Assembly (NCBI GenBank): GCA_008931825.1
Contig: QXVZ01015592.1
Coordinates: 1 to 37,400, forward strand
Direction: 5' to 3'
Source: Phallusia fumigata
Taxonomy: Eukaryota; Chordata; Ascidiacea; Phlebobranchia; Ascidiidae
DNA length: 37,400 bases
Numbering within the stretch: the stretch's first letter is position 1; every line of letters starts with the position of its first letter. Of this stretch, positions 15,176 through 37,400 are shown piece after piece. The position numbers were made by a program, and so were the translations under genes. Under the pieces are notes generated by a model that was not told where the DNA came from, searched no databases, and saw only the letters and a list, made by a program, of their open reading frames with translations.

Positions 15176-15945
15176 AACTTGTGATATTTGATTAAAACTT
15201 CATCAAAAAACTTCAAATATTACATGTCCGTACAGGTTGTTATTTCGTATGCAGCCACTAACATACATCAAAAATCGAGAAATTAAGTTTAAAAGCAAAG
15301 CAGTATTGAACTGTTGAAGCTCTTAAACAAGCCTGAACAAGCACAAATTAGATTTTAAAGCGACCGGCGATGGCTAATCAAGGCGGTTCGAAGTACAATT
15401 GCTGCTTTTCTTCTCGCAAACAAACTACATTGCGTCAAATCGCTGGAGAAAGGTTAAGTAAACAAGGCATGAGGCTGCTGAGTGAATGATTTACACTATA
15501 TTATCGCGATCAGCAATAGTACAAGTTACAGTAGTCACTGTATGCAATTGCAGTTGGTTTCACAAGGTTATAAGCATTCCACTGTTCAAAGGTTGTGCGA
15601 AGGGTCGTCTAGACTAGAAGAATGACAGAAGTGGTTAAAGTTTGTTATTGCTATTGAGTTTAGACTATTTACGTCCAATAAGACCATATTGCTATGTTTA
15701 AATTAGGCGTGTTTAAACATATTCTGATTTTGTTTCGGCTGAATCTTGTCCTGTGCCGCTTTCTTGGTATTTTGCAATAAGCGAAGTGATGCTTGAACCA
15801 ATAGCGGGAAATTAAAGCTGGACTTGATAGCGTATGATCAAATGTATTCACCTTCAAGGGCAGTGGTATTCCAATGGCCTGAGCAAATTCACATTATTTT
15901 CTTAGAAACAGAAAACCGGACTTGATATCGCTTTAGAAACATACA
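15176..15945. other. Intergenic stretch CES-2 to CES-3
   Basis: Nothing gene-like seen. The CES-2 stop codon overlaps AATAAA (15171-15176). A pyrimidine-rich acceptor-like site (TTTTCTTAG, ending 15905) lies 40 bases before the CES-3 ATG. Confidence 0.4.
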
Positions 15946-21328
<5,383 letters not shown>

Positions 21329-22903
21329 ATCGTGTTTGAAATCTTACAACGCAAATGTGCATGTGCCAAATTGATTTGATTCCTATAAACAGGATGCAGT
21401 GTATCAGTTTGACGATCGCTACAGCAATTACAGTGCTTTGCAACAGTTTGTTGACCAATCGTGTTAAGTAGCATTTGAAATGCATTTTTTGCACTTTTCT
21501 TTGAAAATCCCTTTTAATCCCATGTTTTAGACAAAAAAGTGTCAAATGCGATAAACAATGTTGCCCCCCAACCTTACCAACTAGAAGTATTAAGTGCAAT
21601 TGATGGTACATGTTTTCGCAGGTGCCGAAATATCAAGCAACCCTTACACCATGATTAAACACGGTAATTTGTTTACCAAACTATGCATTATTGTCGATTA
21701 AAAATCATACCCGCGTAGTTGTTATGGCATTGCATGTAGTTTTCGAGACTTGAACACAACACCTTAGCAGTAGTAGCGAAATATAAGCCATTTCGAGTTT
21801 GGTTTGATTTACTAACCTAATAATAACAAAATTCATGGAAAACGTCTGCCTTGGACATGTTATTTTTTAATTGCCTTCCAACGGAACTGTTTCTTTGTTT
21901 TGTGTAAACTTCCAACCATTTATCATGTCGTATTGTCAATTACGTTCTTTATTTTTGCTGCATCGTACATTGTACATTGTCAAAATATATCCTATTATGG
22001 ACGAAACAAAGCTAACATTTATGCGAGCGGTCTATGTATGTTCACTGCACTACAGCAAATAACCTGACAATGGTGAGCACATTTGACTTGGTGAATGGCG
22101 AAACGAAAACAAGGAACGTGACTTTTTTCAGTCAATCACAAAAAGTGTAAATCTAGTTATGCTTGTCTAACCGTTGTCGTGAATCATCCGGTAATAAAAA
22201 TCAGCGGTAAACGAAAGGTAAATTGAAGACTCTCTGGTGACCACGTTACGATTAAGCAAACTGCAAAACAATGAGATCGAATGTTGGCGCATTTTAATGA
22301 TGTGATTTGTTGTCACAGCAAACATGCTGCGACGGTTGAAAATAAATCCATCAGATTCGTGGTTGAGTCTGTGACTGTAAAGTTTTTATCACTTGGGGGA
22401 ACTTAGGCAAGGTTAGCAGTGATCCAAACCTTACGATTTTCTCCTAACTTCTCTTGCCGGCATTAGACGCTGTTTGCGAAGCACAAGTGCGCTCAGGCCG
22501 GTGTGTTAACACTCCTGTGGCAAATCAAACTTGGGCTAGGAAGCAGTGAGTGCGAGCAAAGTTCACAGGCAAAGCACTGTGTTATATCGTGATATGTGTT
22601 GGAACTAAGGACAACCGCCTCATACGTCTTGTCGTAATGAAGCTTTATGACAAGCAAGCGATGTTGATCAACAGTGCAGTTTTTTAGACGAGATTAAGCA
22701 AGATTTTTCCGAAAAACTAAAGTGCATGTAAAAGCTAAAAAGCGAGTCCCTGCGTTATTTATCCAGAAAACATTGTTGACAGCATCAAAAATATCAGTGG
22801 AGGTTAAATTTGCGGGATGACTTAACAGCAATGATATGTGCACGGTAAAAAATTGATCTTCGCTTTCAGAGTTCAGTAAAAACGTCCCTGCATTAAGTAC
22901 AAA
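21329..22903. other. Intergenic stretch CES-3 to CES-4
   Basis: About 1.6 kb in which I find no exon, RNA gene or repeat I can name. A pyrimidine-rich acceptor-like site (CTTCGCTTTCAG, ending 22869) is 34 bases before the CES-4 ATG. Confidence 0.4.
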
Positions 22904-26686
<3,783 letters not shown>

Positions 26687-27537
26687 AGGGCTGCATGTAC
26701 TAGATTATGTAAAATGTCTTGAAAATTTTGATTTAGTCTGTTTTAATTTCGTATAGTTTACAGTGCACGTGTTCTGAATTATTGACCAGCAATTCCAATG
26801 TGTGTTATTTTGTAGAAAAAATTTTATTAGAGAAGAAAAATATAAGCATGTTTCCGCCCTATATCGTCTTTGCGTTATCGGTTGTAGTTTGTTAATCGAA
26901 AACTGTGACTTTTCGACTGCAATGAAAAGAAACATTTAATCTATACAGGTTTATTAAGTGACAATCCATTTAGGCTGTTCAGAAATTAAAAACGAGGGTA
27001 ACCAGGAAAAATTAGCAACATTTTTAAAGCAATCTGAATTACCACCAGCTTTATCGCTTCGCATGAAAACCGCCAAATCTCTTTCAACAAAAAGGTTATT
27101 TGAAAGAGAACTGTACCAATTTTTAATCGTGAATAAAAACAGCTATTAAACATCAAAGTGGTTTGGTCTATCGTATTAAATTGCGGTTTCATTACGCACG
27201 GATCTTGTCCGAAAAATAACAAAAAGTTTCATGTTTTCCAGTCTGCTGTTGATGTTCGAACAGGAACATATACTATCTATTGCTTTCACGGAATGCTATC
27301 TAATATCACATTCTGCGTCCGGTGCGTTTCGGACTAATTAAATTGTACACATTATGTATTTTTAATAGCAACACGAATAAATGTTTAATGTAAGGTAGCT
27401 TTCGGTGCCCAGACCAATGCTTTGCGCGAACCCGACTCGAAGTGATGGAATTCCCCCTTCCAAAACTTAATTACAACGTTAGAAAGTGGCAACTTCATTG
27501 TACACTTTTCCAACTTCATTTCACTTTTAGCAGATGC
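26687..27537. other. Intergenic stretch CES-4 to CES-5
   Basis: No gene-like structure seen. Short open frames (26958-27149, 27442-27630) lack splice or family support; the second overlaps the TATA element of CES-5 and is probably promoter DNA. Confidence 0.4.
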
Positions 27538-27546
27538 TATAAAAGG
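27538..27546 (+). promoter_or_regulatory. TATA box candidate for CES-5
   Basis: TATAAAAGG at 27538-27546 is the best TATA match in the window. It lies about 500 bases before the CES-5 coding start. Two pyrimidine-rich acceptor-like sites follow (TTTTTTTTCAG ending 27846; CTTTTTCCCACAG ending 27960), which would allow a 5' untranslated intron. Confidence 0.5.
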
Positions 27547-28046
27547 TTGTCAATCACTACAGTAGTCGCAGTTCGTATTTTGCTCAGTTACTGTTTTGTG
27601 TCTTATTATCATAACTTAAGGTTTGTTTAAACGATATAACAAACATATTATACTGTCTAACATCAGTATTAGTTTAAGGTAGAAGTAGTTATAAAGTAAG
27701 TTAGTTTCCTTACCACACAGCACACAATAGTTGAAAATTACAGATAATGGCTCTTACAACTCGAGTTGGGTCTGTCGTCGAGATCACCCAGTAAACATCT
27801 ACAATTGCATAGTTTCTTTTAGCTTACGTTAAGCGTTTTTTTTCAGAACCCCGTGCCTTACGCCAAATGGGTTAATATACTTGATAATCAGCAGCAAATA
27901 CCAACGAAGCGCGACAACGAGACAAATCGCGGCTGAAAAAAAACACCTTTTTCCCACAGAAATCTTGTTTAAGTCGTAACGCTAACTTACGTGCACTTTC
28001 AATGGGTTCATCCGTATCTTTGGTGTTGCCTGGTCACCAGCGAAAA

Positions 28047-32208
<4,162 letters not shown>

Positions 32209-33371
32209 AAGTGGTGCATTTCGATACTGTCTGCGACTTTTTACATTTGATTTAAACTGTAAGGTGCTTATAACTGATTCGTCGAAACAAATGGTTGAGC
32301 CAAGAATAAACTGCATCTGCCGTAAAGGCTGGATTTAGCAATCAGATTATTCAAGTCTATTTGAGTGTAACGACCGCTTGTGACCTTTGAACTCTTCGTG
32401 TTGTCATCCCAGTATTATTCACACATTTTCAAGGCCCACGCCATTGTCGGGCAGTGTAATATTACCACAGTCAACACTTCAACTAATTGTTTTGCTAGAC
32501 AACAATACATTCGTGTGCTCGCGTAGTGCAATTTTAGTCTGCACCACACATGTACAGCGCTCATCCATCAGGACATCCAACAGATTGCATTAAAGCGCGG
32601 GTTGCTGACTTAGAATTTGTGGTTATTGCAGTTGGCCTCCGCAAAGAGTGCAGAGTACTGTAAACAACCAAAAGTGGCCATTTTAAGCATTAACTGGTTT
32701 TGAATAACTGTTTTTTAGGGAAACCTGAAAAAAATTGTTGCATGTCATGCTAAAATACAACAAAATAATTCTGATGGTGTTAATTTTCATGTCAACAAAA
32801 AATAAATTTAGCTATAGCTGTGTACTGTATACAGTAAGACTTTAGCGGATTTATGGTTTAGAATTGCGCGACTGCAAAAGAAATCTTTTCCCCATAAACA
32901 GTTGACAGAGTTTCGGAGTATTAATAAAAAACACAAAGTGGGATTTAATGTTGCATAACTTTCCATCAACTTATACATGTTCAAAAGCAGCATGTTACAG
33001 CACCGCTCTATGGTGCGTTTTTCGTGCATAACGTGCGACAAGCTCTGGGCGTCCAGACCTTTTAACGTATGGGATCGTAGAGAAAGAAAGTTTGAATACA
33101 GGAAAAAATAAACATTATAAGGATGGAAAAATTACCGCTTAACTACAACATATGGTCGGGTGAGAACCATATGATACAGTTGCATGCTTAAAACAAGAAA
33201 GGTTGTTGTCATTCGTATGTTCTTAGAAAATATTCAGCCAGCATTTTGGTTAAAGTATATTACAGCTTACAGCAAGAACTAAACAAAACCTCTGTAACAC
33301 GCATCAAGACTACAGATACATGTTTGCATCCAATGCTTTTTTCAGATACAATTTTTTTCCTTCTCATACAG
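32209..33371. other. Intergenic stretch after CES-5
   Basis: No supported gene. Short open frames at 32387-32593 and on the minus strand at 32808-33041 show no domain, splice context or signal peptide. The end of the stretch is a strong pyrimidine tract plus CAG directly abutting the next gene's ATG. Confidence 0.4.
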
Positions 33372-33692
33372 ATGAAGAAGGCAATAGTTGTAGTGTTGTT
33401 CTGCCTTCTCCTGACCTGTCATGGGGGTGAAGCGGAAAACCGGGGAAATAGAAGAAAAAAGAAAGGCTTTTCGTGGGGGTAAAAACATAATATGTCACTC
33501 TTTATGCTGTGTAAACAAAATTGTGACACAACTTTCTTGCAGTGACTCTTTGACACAATCTGATTTGACTTTAAACGCCATTCTGTCCGGTAGGTTGCAG
33601 CAAGCAATAAAAGTAATAAATGTGCGACGTACTTTAAAAATACTTTCGTTTCAGATGAGATCGAGGCCATGCTTGCAATTGAACAAAAATGA
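33372..33692 (+). CDS. Small secreted peptide precursor, 63 aa (unrecognised)
   Basis: Three exons: 33372-33478, 33543-33589, 33655-33692 (TGA), separated by introns of 64 and 65 bases with GT-AG ends and pyrimidine tracts; joining codons are GG|T and G|AT. Residues 1 to about 21 form a signal peptide (MKKAIVVVLFCLLLTC, then HGGEA). Next comes a basic segment, ENRGNRRKKKGFSWG (net about +5), then a 27-residue tail from DSLTQSD to IEQK with about six acidic and one basic residue. A CAG acceptor with a long T/C tract ends at 33371, immediately before the ATG, implying a 5' untranslated exon or spliced-leader addition. Signal-basic-acidic layout is that of many antimicrobial or hormone precursors, including tunicate ones; that role is inference. 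I know no family with this sequence. A longer unspliced frame (33421-33783) overlaps and is the rival reading. Confidence 0.5.
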
Positions 33693-34215
33693 TCAATGTG
33701 GGCAATATCCAAGTGACATACTATCTTTTAAAGGTTTTTCAGACAGCAAAAGTTGTCAAGGAAATAAAATGAACAATCCCTAAACTATGTGTTTAAATTT
33801 TCTGATCGTGACACCATAAAAGTATTAAAATAGAGGGGTAGAAACCAGCGGGTATCAAGCACCACAGGCATAAAAATGTGCAGTTTAAAATAAGTTTTAA
33901 CCAGCGGGAGATAAGTTTTATCGGAAACTTTGGGTATAAAGTTATTTACGGAAACACGCGACGACGTATAAGCATCAAAGCAACTACAATATAGCTGTCG
34001 GGTTCTGTTTTTTGCATAATAAAGTTAACCTTTTTGTTGTTGTTTCCTTCTATTAATCGGGCTCCATTTAATGCATTTTAATGCAATTAACGAAACCTTC
34101 AGTTTTCTGTCACAAAATTCAATGGGGATTGTGTAAAGTGTAGGCAATTAATTATGGGCGGCAACTTAAAGGCGACTTTTATTAACGCTGCGACTGTCAG
34201 TTATCTTCTACCAAA
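33693..34215. other. Intergenic stretch
   Basis: AT-rich with no exon seen. An AATAAA-like hexamer (ATAAAAGTATTAAAA, about 33816-33830) could serve the small peptide gene. CCAGCGGG occurs twice (about 33846 and 33901) in otherwise unremarkable sequence. Confidence 0.35.
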
Positions 34216-34460
34216 CCAGGGCAACTACTTTTTTACCATGGGGCGACATGAGAAACAGAAAATAGTGTGGAGCGCCCAGCCAAAAGGTTTGCCTCTATTC
34301 TGCATAGTACTACTTTTTTTAGAAGTTGCCTTGCCTTACAAAAAATCGTGTTTTGATCAAAATCAAATAAAATTTGTTAACTTTGTAATTTTAAATTAGC
34401 TTTCAACGAACCGGTCAAAGTCCGCCGGTATGTGGCCCGAGGGGCCGTACAATGCCCAGG
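34216..34460. mobile_element. hAT-like non-autonomous element, copy 2
   Basis: Left end CCAGGGCAACTAC, right end (reverse) CCTGGGCATTGTACGGCCCC, giving short imperfect inverted termini. Internal blocks match copy 1 at 10354-10572 in the same order. It encodes no transposase. It lies just past the 3' end of the minus-strand gene. A partial second image (34713-34925) belongs to the N-flanked duplication. Confidence 0.5.
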
Positions 34461-35176
34461 TTTGCTCTAAACAGTACTTTCTCTTGTTTTGTTTTAACAC
34501 CCCCGAAAAAACACTTTATACAACTTCTTCGGTATTATTTATTTAATACACTGCTTCGATGTTCTTGACTTGCTAAGCATCATACTGTAGTATAATATCC
34601 ATAGTCTCCGTGTCATCATATTCTTGTGATTCCACGGCTAGCCTTTCATTTTGCAACATTTCCAAGTTTTGTTCACTTTCGTCCCTGCAAAAAAGTAGCA
34701 AGAATAGTTTGNATGAGAAACAGAAAATAGTGTGGAGCGCCCAGCCAAAAGGTTTGCCTCTATTCTGCATAGTACTACTTTTTTTAGAAGTTGCCTTGCC
34801 TTACAAAAAATCGTGTTTTGATCAAAATCAAATAAAATTTGTTAACTTTGTAATTTTAAATTAGCTTTCAACGAACCGGTCAAAGTCCGCCGGTATGTGG
34901 CCCGAGGGGCCGTACAATGCCCAGGTTTGCTCTAAACAGTACTTTCTCTTGTTTTGTTTTAACACCCCCGAAAAAACACTTTATACAACTTCTTCGGTAT
35001 TATTTATTTAATACACTGCTTCGATGTTCTTGACTTGCTAAGCATCATACTGTAGTATAATATCCATAGTCTCCGTGTCATCATATTCTTGTGATTCCAC
35101 GGCTAGCCTTTCATTTTGCAACATTTCCAAGTTTTGTTCACTTTCGTCCCTGCAAAAAAGTAGCAAGAATAGTTTG
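34248..35176. repeat. 464-base duplication flanking N at 34712 (probable assembly overlap)
   Basis: Bases 34248-34711 and 34713-35176 are the same 464 bases as far as I can read, meeting at a single N. The segment includes most of the hAT-like element and the last exon of the minus-strand gene. Confidence 0.85.
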
Positions 35177-35642
35177 CTTTTACGTTTCAGTTCGGGGAGT
35201 CGGTCAGGCGTTACTGCTCAGTAAGTCGCAAGGGAATAAGACATACTTTTTACCGACGACCTTACCAATGATCGTTTACTGTGAACAGGCACTGCCTTTC
35301 TCAAAAGAACAATGTAATGTTTACCATTTACGAGCAATCATCCTGAAAAAATTTCCCCAGCTTCCTTCACAATGTTGACAAGTTGCGAGAAGGCAAAGCA
35401 GCACAATAACATAGGTATTGCTGATCATCTGTAAAATATTTGAAGCATGTAAATGTTGTGTATTTAGCATTGTTATAATGCAAAGGACTTTGTAGAGTTA
35501 TTACAACATGAAAACCGGTATAAAAATTAGCCAACTACTATGGAGGCAATTGCACAATAACTACCGCACCGGCACCTAATGTTTACCATAAACTTACTTC
35601 TTAGGTTTAGATTCCAACAGCGTCTGTAGCTCAGTTCTGTTT
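35038..35642 (-). CDS. C-terminal two exons of an unrecognised charged, probably helical protein
   Basis: Minus-strand exons 35642-35598 (45 bases) and 35149-35038 (112 bases, TAG at 35040-35038). Between them the intron starts GTAAGT and ends in CTACTTTTTTGCAG; phases agree (AA|G gives Lys). The 51 visible residues begin NRTELQTLLESKPKK, continue DESEQNLEMLQNERLAV and end DTETMDIILQYDA; composition is rich in Glu, Leu, Gln and Asp, as in coiled coils with acidic tails. AATAAA on the minus strand (35008-35003) lies about 30 bases past the stop. A second image of the last exon is at 34684-34573 because of the duplication around 34712. The acceptor of the 45-base exon (TTTCGAATAG) is only fair, and no earlier exon could be traced upstream. 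Function unknown. Confidence 0.55.
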
Positions 35643-37400
35643 CTATTCGAAATTTCAAAGTTTGCAGTATGGTTTAGCTTATGCCCATACGTTTTTTTCC
35701 ATTATGAGTTAAAACAGATTTTAGGGATGCACGTTTAAATGACTCATAGGCAATACACGGTTTCTCGTCAGCCAGCCGCCGCTAAGTCGACAACTTTTTT
35801 CCATTTTTTTTACAAAATATAATTTTGCAATTAAAATAGGCGAGCAACTGCAAAAAATAAACCTCTAAAAGTGTTTAAAGTGGGCAAATTGCTACGCTTA
35901 TGTGGACCATGGTTTAAAGTTGCACAAAAAAGCCCCAAAACTCTGCATTGCTGACTGTAGGGCGTAGCAATAAAAAGAACCATTGTGTGATTGGTCCCTC
36001 ACTGAGCGAACTTATGTAATGTACACGCCAGGTCAAAACGCGTTCAGTGGTTAATTATTTTAGGTACTAAATTTCTTGTTTTATGGCAAAGCACGCAACG
36101 TTTAGACCGTAAAAGTAATGTTATATCAAGGTAGTATAAACCGAGATACCCTAAAACTATGACGGCATGTTGACGTCAGATTTTTTGTTTTCGTTTTTTA
36201 ACAAAAACTTTAACTTGTGTATGCATTAGACGCCTTACTCTGAGCAAACCAAAATAAAGAATTAAGCAAAAGTATATAACACACATTTCTTAAGTCAGTT
36301 GTTCGGAACATGGGACAAGTGGATACTGAGGTTTTTATCATCAGCGAGGTTTTACCATACTCCAGAAATAAAACCATTTTGTGGTAAATTATTTATTTAG
36401 GAGCGTTTTCTCTGTGAAAAAACAGTGCAACCAGAAGCGAGGGTAAACCAAATACGCGTTGGCAAAACCGAAAACGGTACAAATGACGTTAAAGTTGCTT
36501 TTTTATGAATCATGTCAAAGTTATTATTTGTCGAACCTTTGCCGCTGTATCGAAGCAAAATGCTTTTGCTGTGCTTTTCATAAGATGACGTATTCTTTGG
36601 AAGGTCCATCAGGATATTGGAGGATGCAGGTTGCAATGACGCATATTTGCGAAAACGTGCTTCTGTTAAACCGTCCTGCTAAAAATACACCCAGAAAGTA
36701 TTGGATCCTGTCATCAATATAAATTAACAAAATCACGTAAAAAAATTTAACACCATTTCCAAAATCAACGTATGTGTTGTTACGTATCGCAGAAACATAC
36801 ATGTGTTACGGGGATCGTAAATGTGCTGGTAACAAAAAGCAATTTTTCTCCATAAATGCTTTATTTCAGTGAAAAGCACACATAAAACTAAAAACCATAT
36901 CAATGCACGTTGTATATTACAATTGCCGCTATTGATTTCTTCTAGGCAACACGGCGTGGCGCCTGCTGTCAGTCTAACTTACTTCCAACAGGATATAAAT
37001 CATTAGGCAGGATGTCAACAGAAACAAAAGCTGCCGTCTAACCTCGATCTTTGTCATACAACATTGCTGCGATCTCCGTTTGCTGTGCTGTCGTTTATTA
37101 TTAGTTCTAGCAATATTTTTCATTTGCCTCGAAAGTAAGTAAACTTAAACTTTATAACTTTGCTTTCACAGCTTTAAATAGAATGAATATTTAAAATAAA
37201 AATGAATATAAAAATTTGCATTTGCGTAAACGGTTTTGACAAATTAAGCACACAAAAGTATTACAAGCAAAATGAGTGTTTTATGTTGACATTTGTTGAT
37301 CTATAGGGCGCGGCATTACATGCTACTGTGCAGAAACGTCAAGATTAAACTGTACCTATAAGTTTTACAGATGTGTAGCGACCACTAGTGTAAATTATGT
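35643..37400. other. Right end of window, no supported gene
   Basis: If the minus-strand gene continues, its earlier exons should lie here or beyond, but none could be fixed by phase. Strong donor-like sites exist on the minus strand at 36982 (GTAAGT) and on the plus strand near 37135 (GTAAGT), neither attached to a convincing coding exon. Overlapping open frames on both strands at 36397-36802 match nothing known. Confidence 0.35.

Noticed and set aside
33421..33783. 120-aa unspliced frame over the small peptide gene
   Set aside because: It starts inside exon 1 out of frame with the signal peptide and crosses both good introns. Kept only as a rival reading.
36397..36802. Overlapping open frames on both strands near the right end
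   Set aside because: Three frames are open at once, matching no known family; acceptor-like sites exist on the minus strand, but no exon could be linked in phase to the 45-base exon at 35642.
36983..37110. Minus-strand exon ending at a GTAAGT donor (36982), as a further exon of the minus-strand gene
   Set aside because: The frame needed for the next exon (phase 2) has a TGA shortly before the donor and no acceptor between them.

Overview
This is eukaryotic DNA: an AT-rich animal genome window with intron-split genes, GT-AG splice sites and short introns (mostly 64 to 650 bases). Gene density, intron size, the gene families present (EGF-fibrinogen-like lectin, cytosolic type-B carboxylesterases) and signs of high allelic divergence fit a tunicate such as Ciona, but that is inference. 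No prokaryotic features are present.

Layout, left to right. (1) 1-5080, plus strand: the last two exons of a fibrinogen-domain (FReD) gene, then a complete paralogue with signal peptide, two EGF domains and a FReD (8 exons, 301 aa). (2) 7165-32208, plus strand: five tandem type-B carboxylesterase / cholinesterase-like genes, called CES-1 to CES-5 here. All descend from one nine-exon ancestor; exon lengths and phases are conserved almost to the base (155, 196, 197, 164, 140, 222-234, 154, 247, 151-154). CES-1, -3, -4 and -5 keep the Ser-Glu-His triad and encode 542-546 aa. CES-2 has lost the exon with the catalytic serine and has a one-base deletion in the exon before it, yet the whole gene remains an open frame if the 44-base intron relic is read through. 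(3) 33372-33692, plus strand: a three-exon gene for a 63-aa secreted peptide precursor with a strongly basic segment followed by an acidic tail; I do not recognise it. (4) 35642-35038, minus strand: the last two exons of a gene with a charged, probably helical C-terminus; the rest lies beyond what I could trace.

Five single N bases (3347, 18276, 19361, 25580, 34712) each sit exactly between two near-identical direct copies of 111 bases to 1 kb. These look like unmerged overlaps or alleles at assembly gaps, not biological duplications. They make exons of CES-3, CES-4, the EGF-FReD gene and the minus-strand gene appear twice.

The esterases have no signal peptide, no ER retention tail, and appear to lack the cysteine partner of the usual N-terminal disulfide, so they probably act in the cytosol. 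The fibrinogen-like proteins are secreted and probably act as lectin or innate recognition molecules. The two groups are neighbours with no evident functional link. Dispersed repeats include two copies of a hAT-like non-autonomous element and an intronic foldback hairpin.
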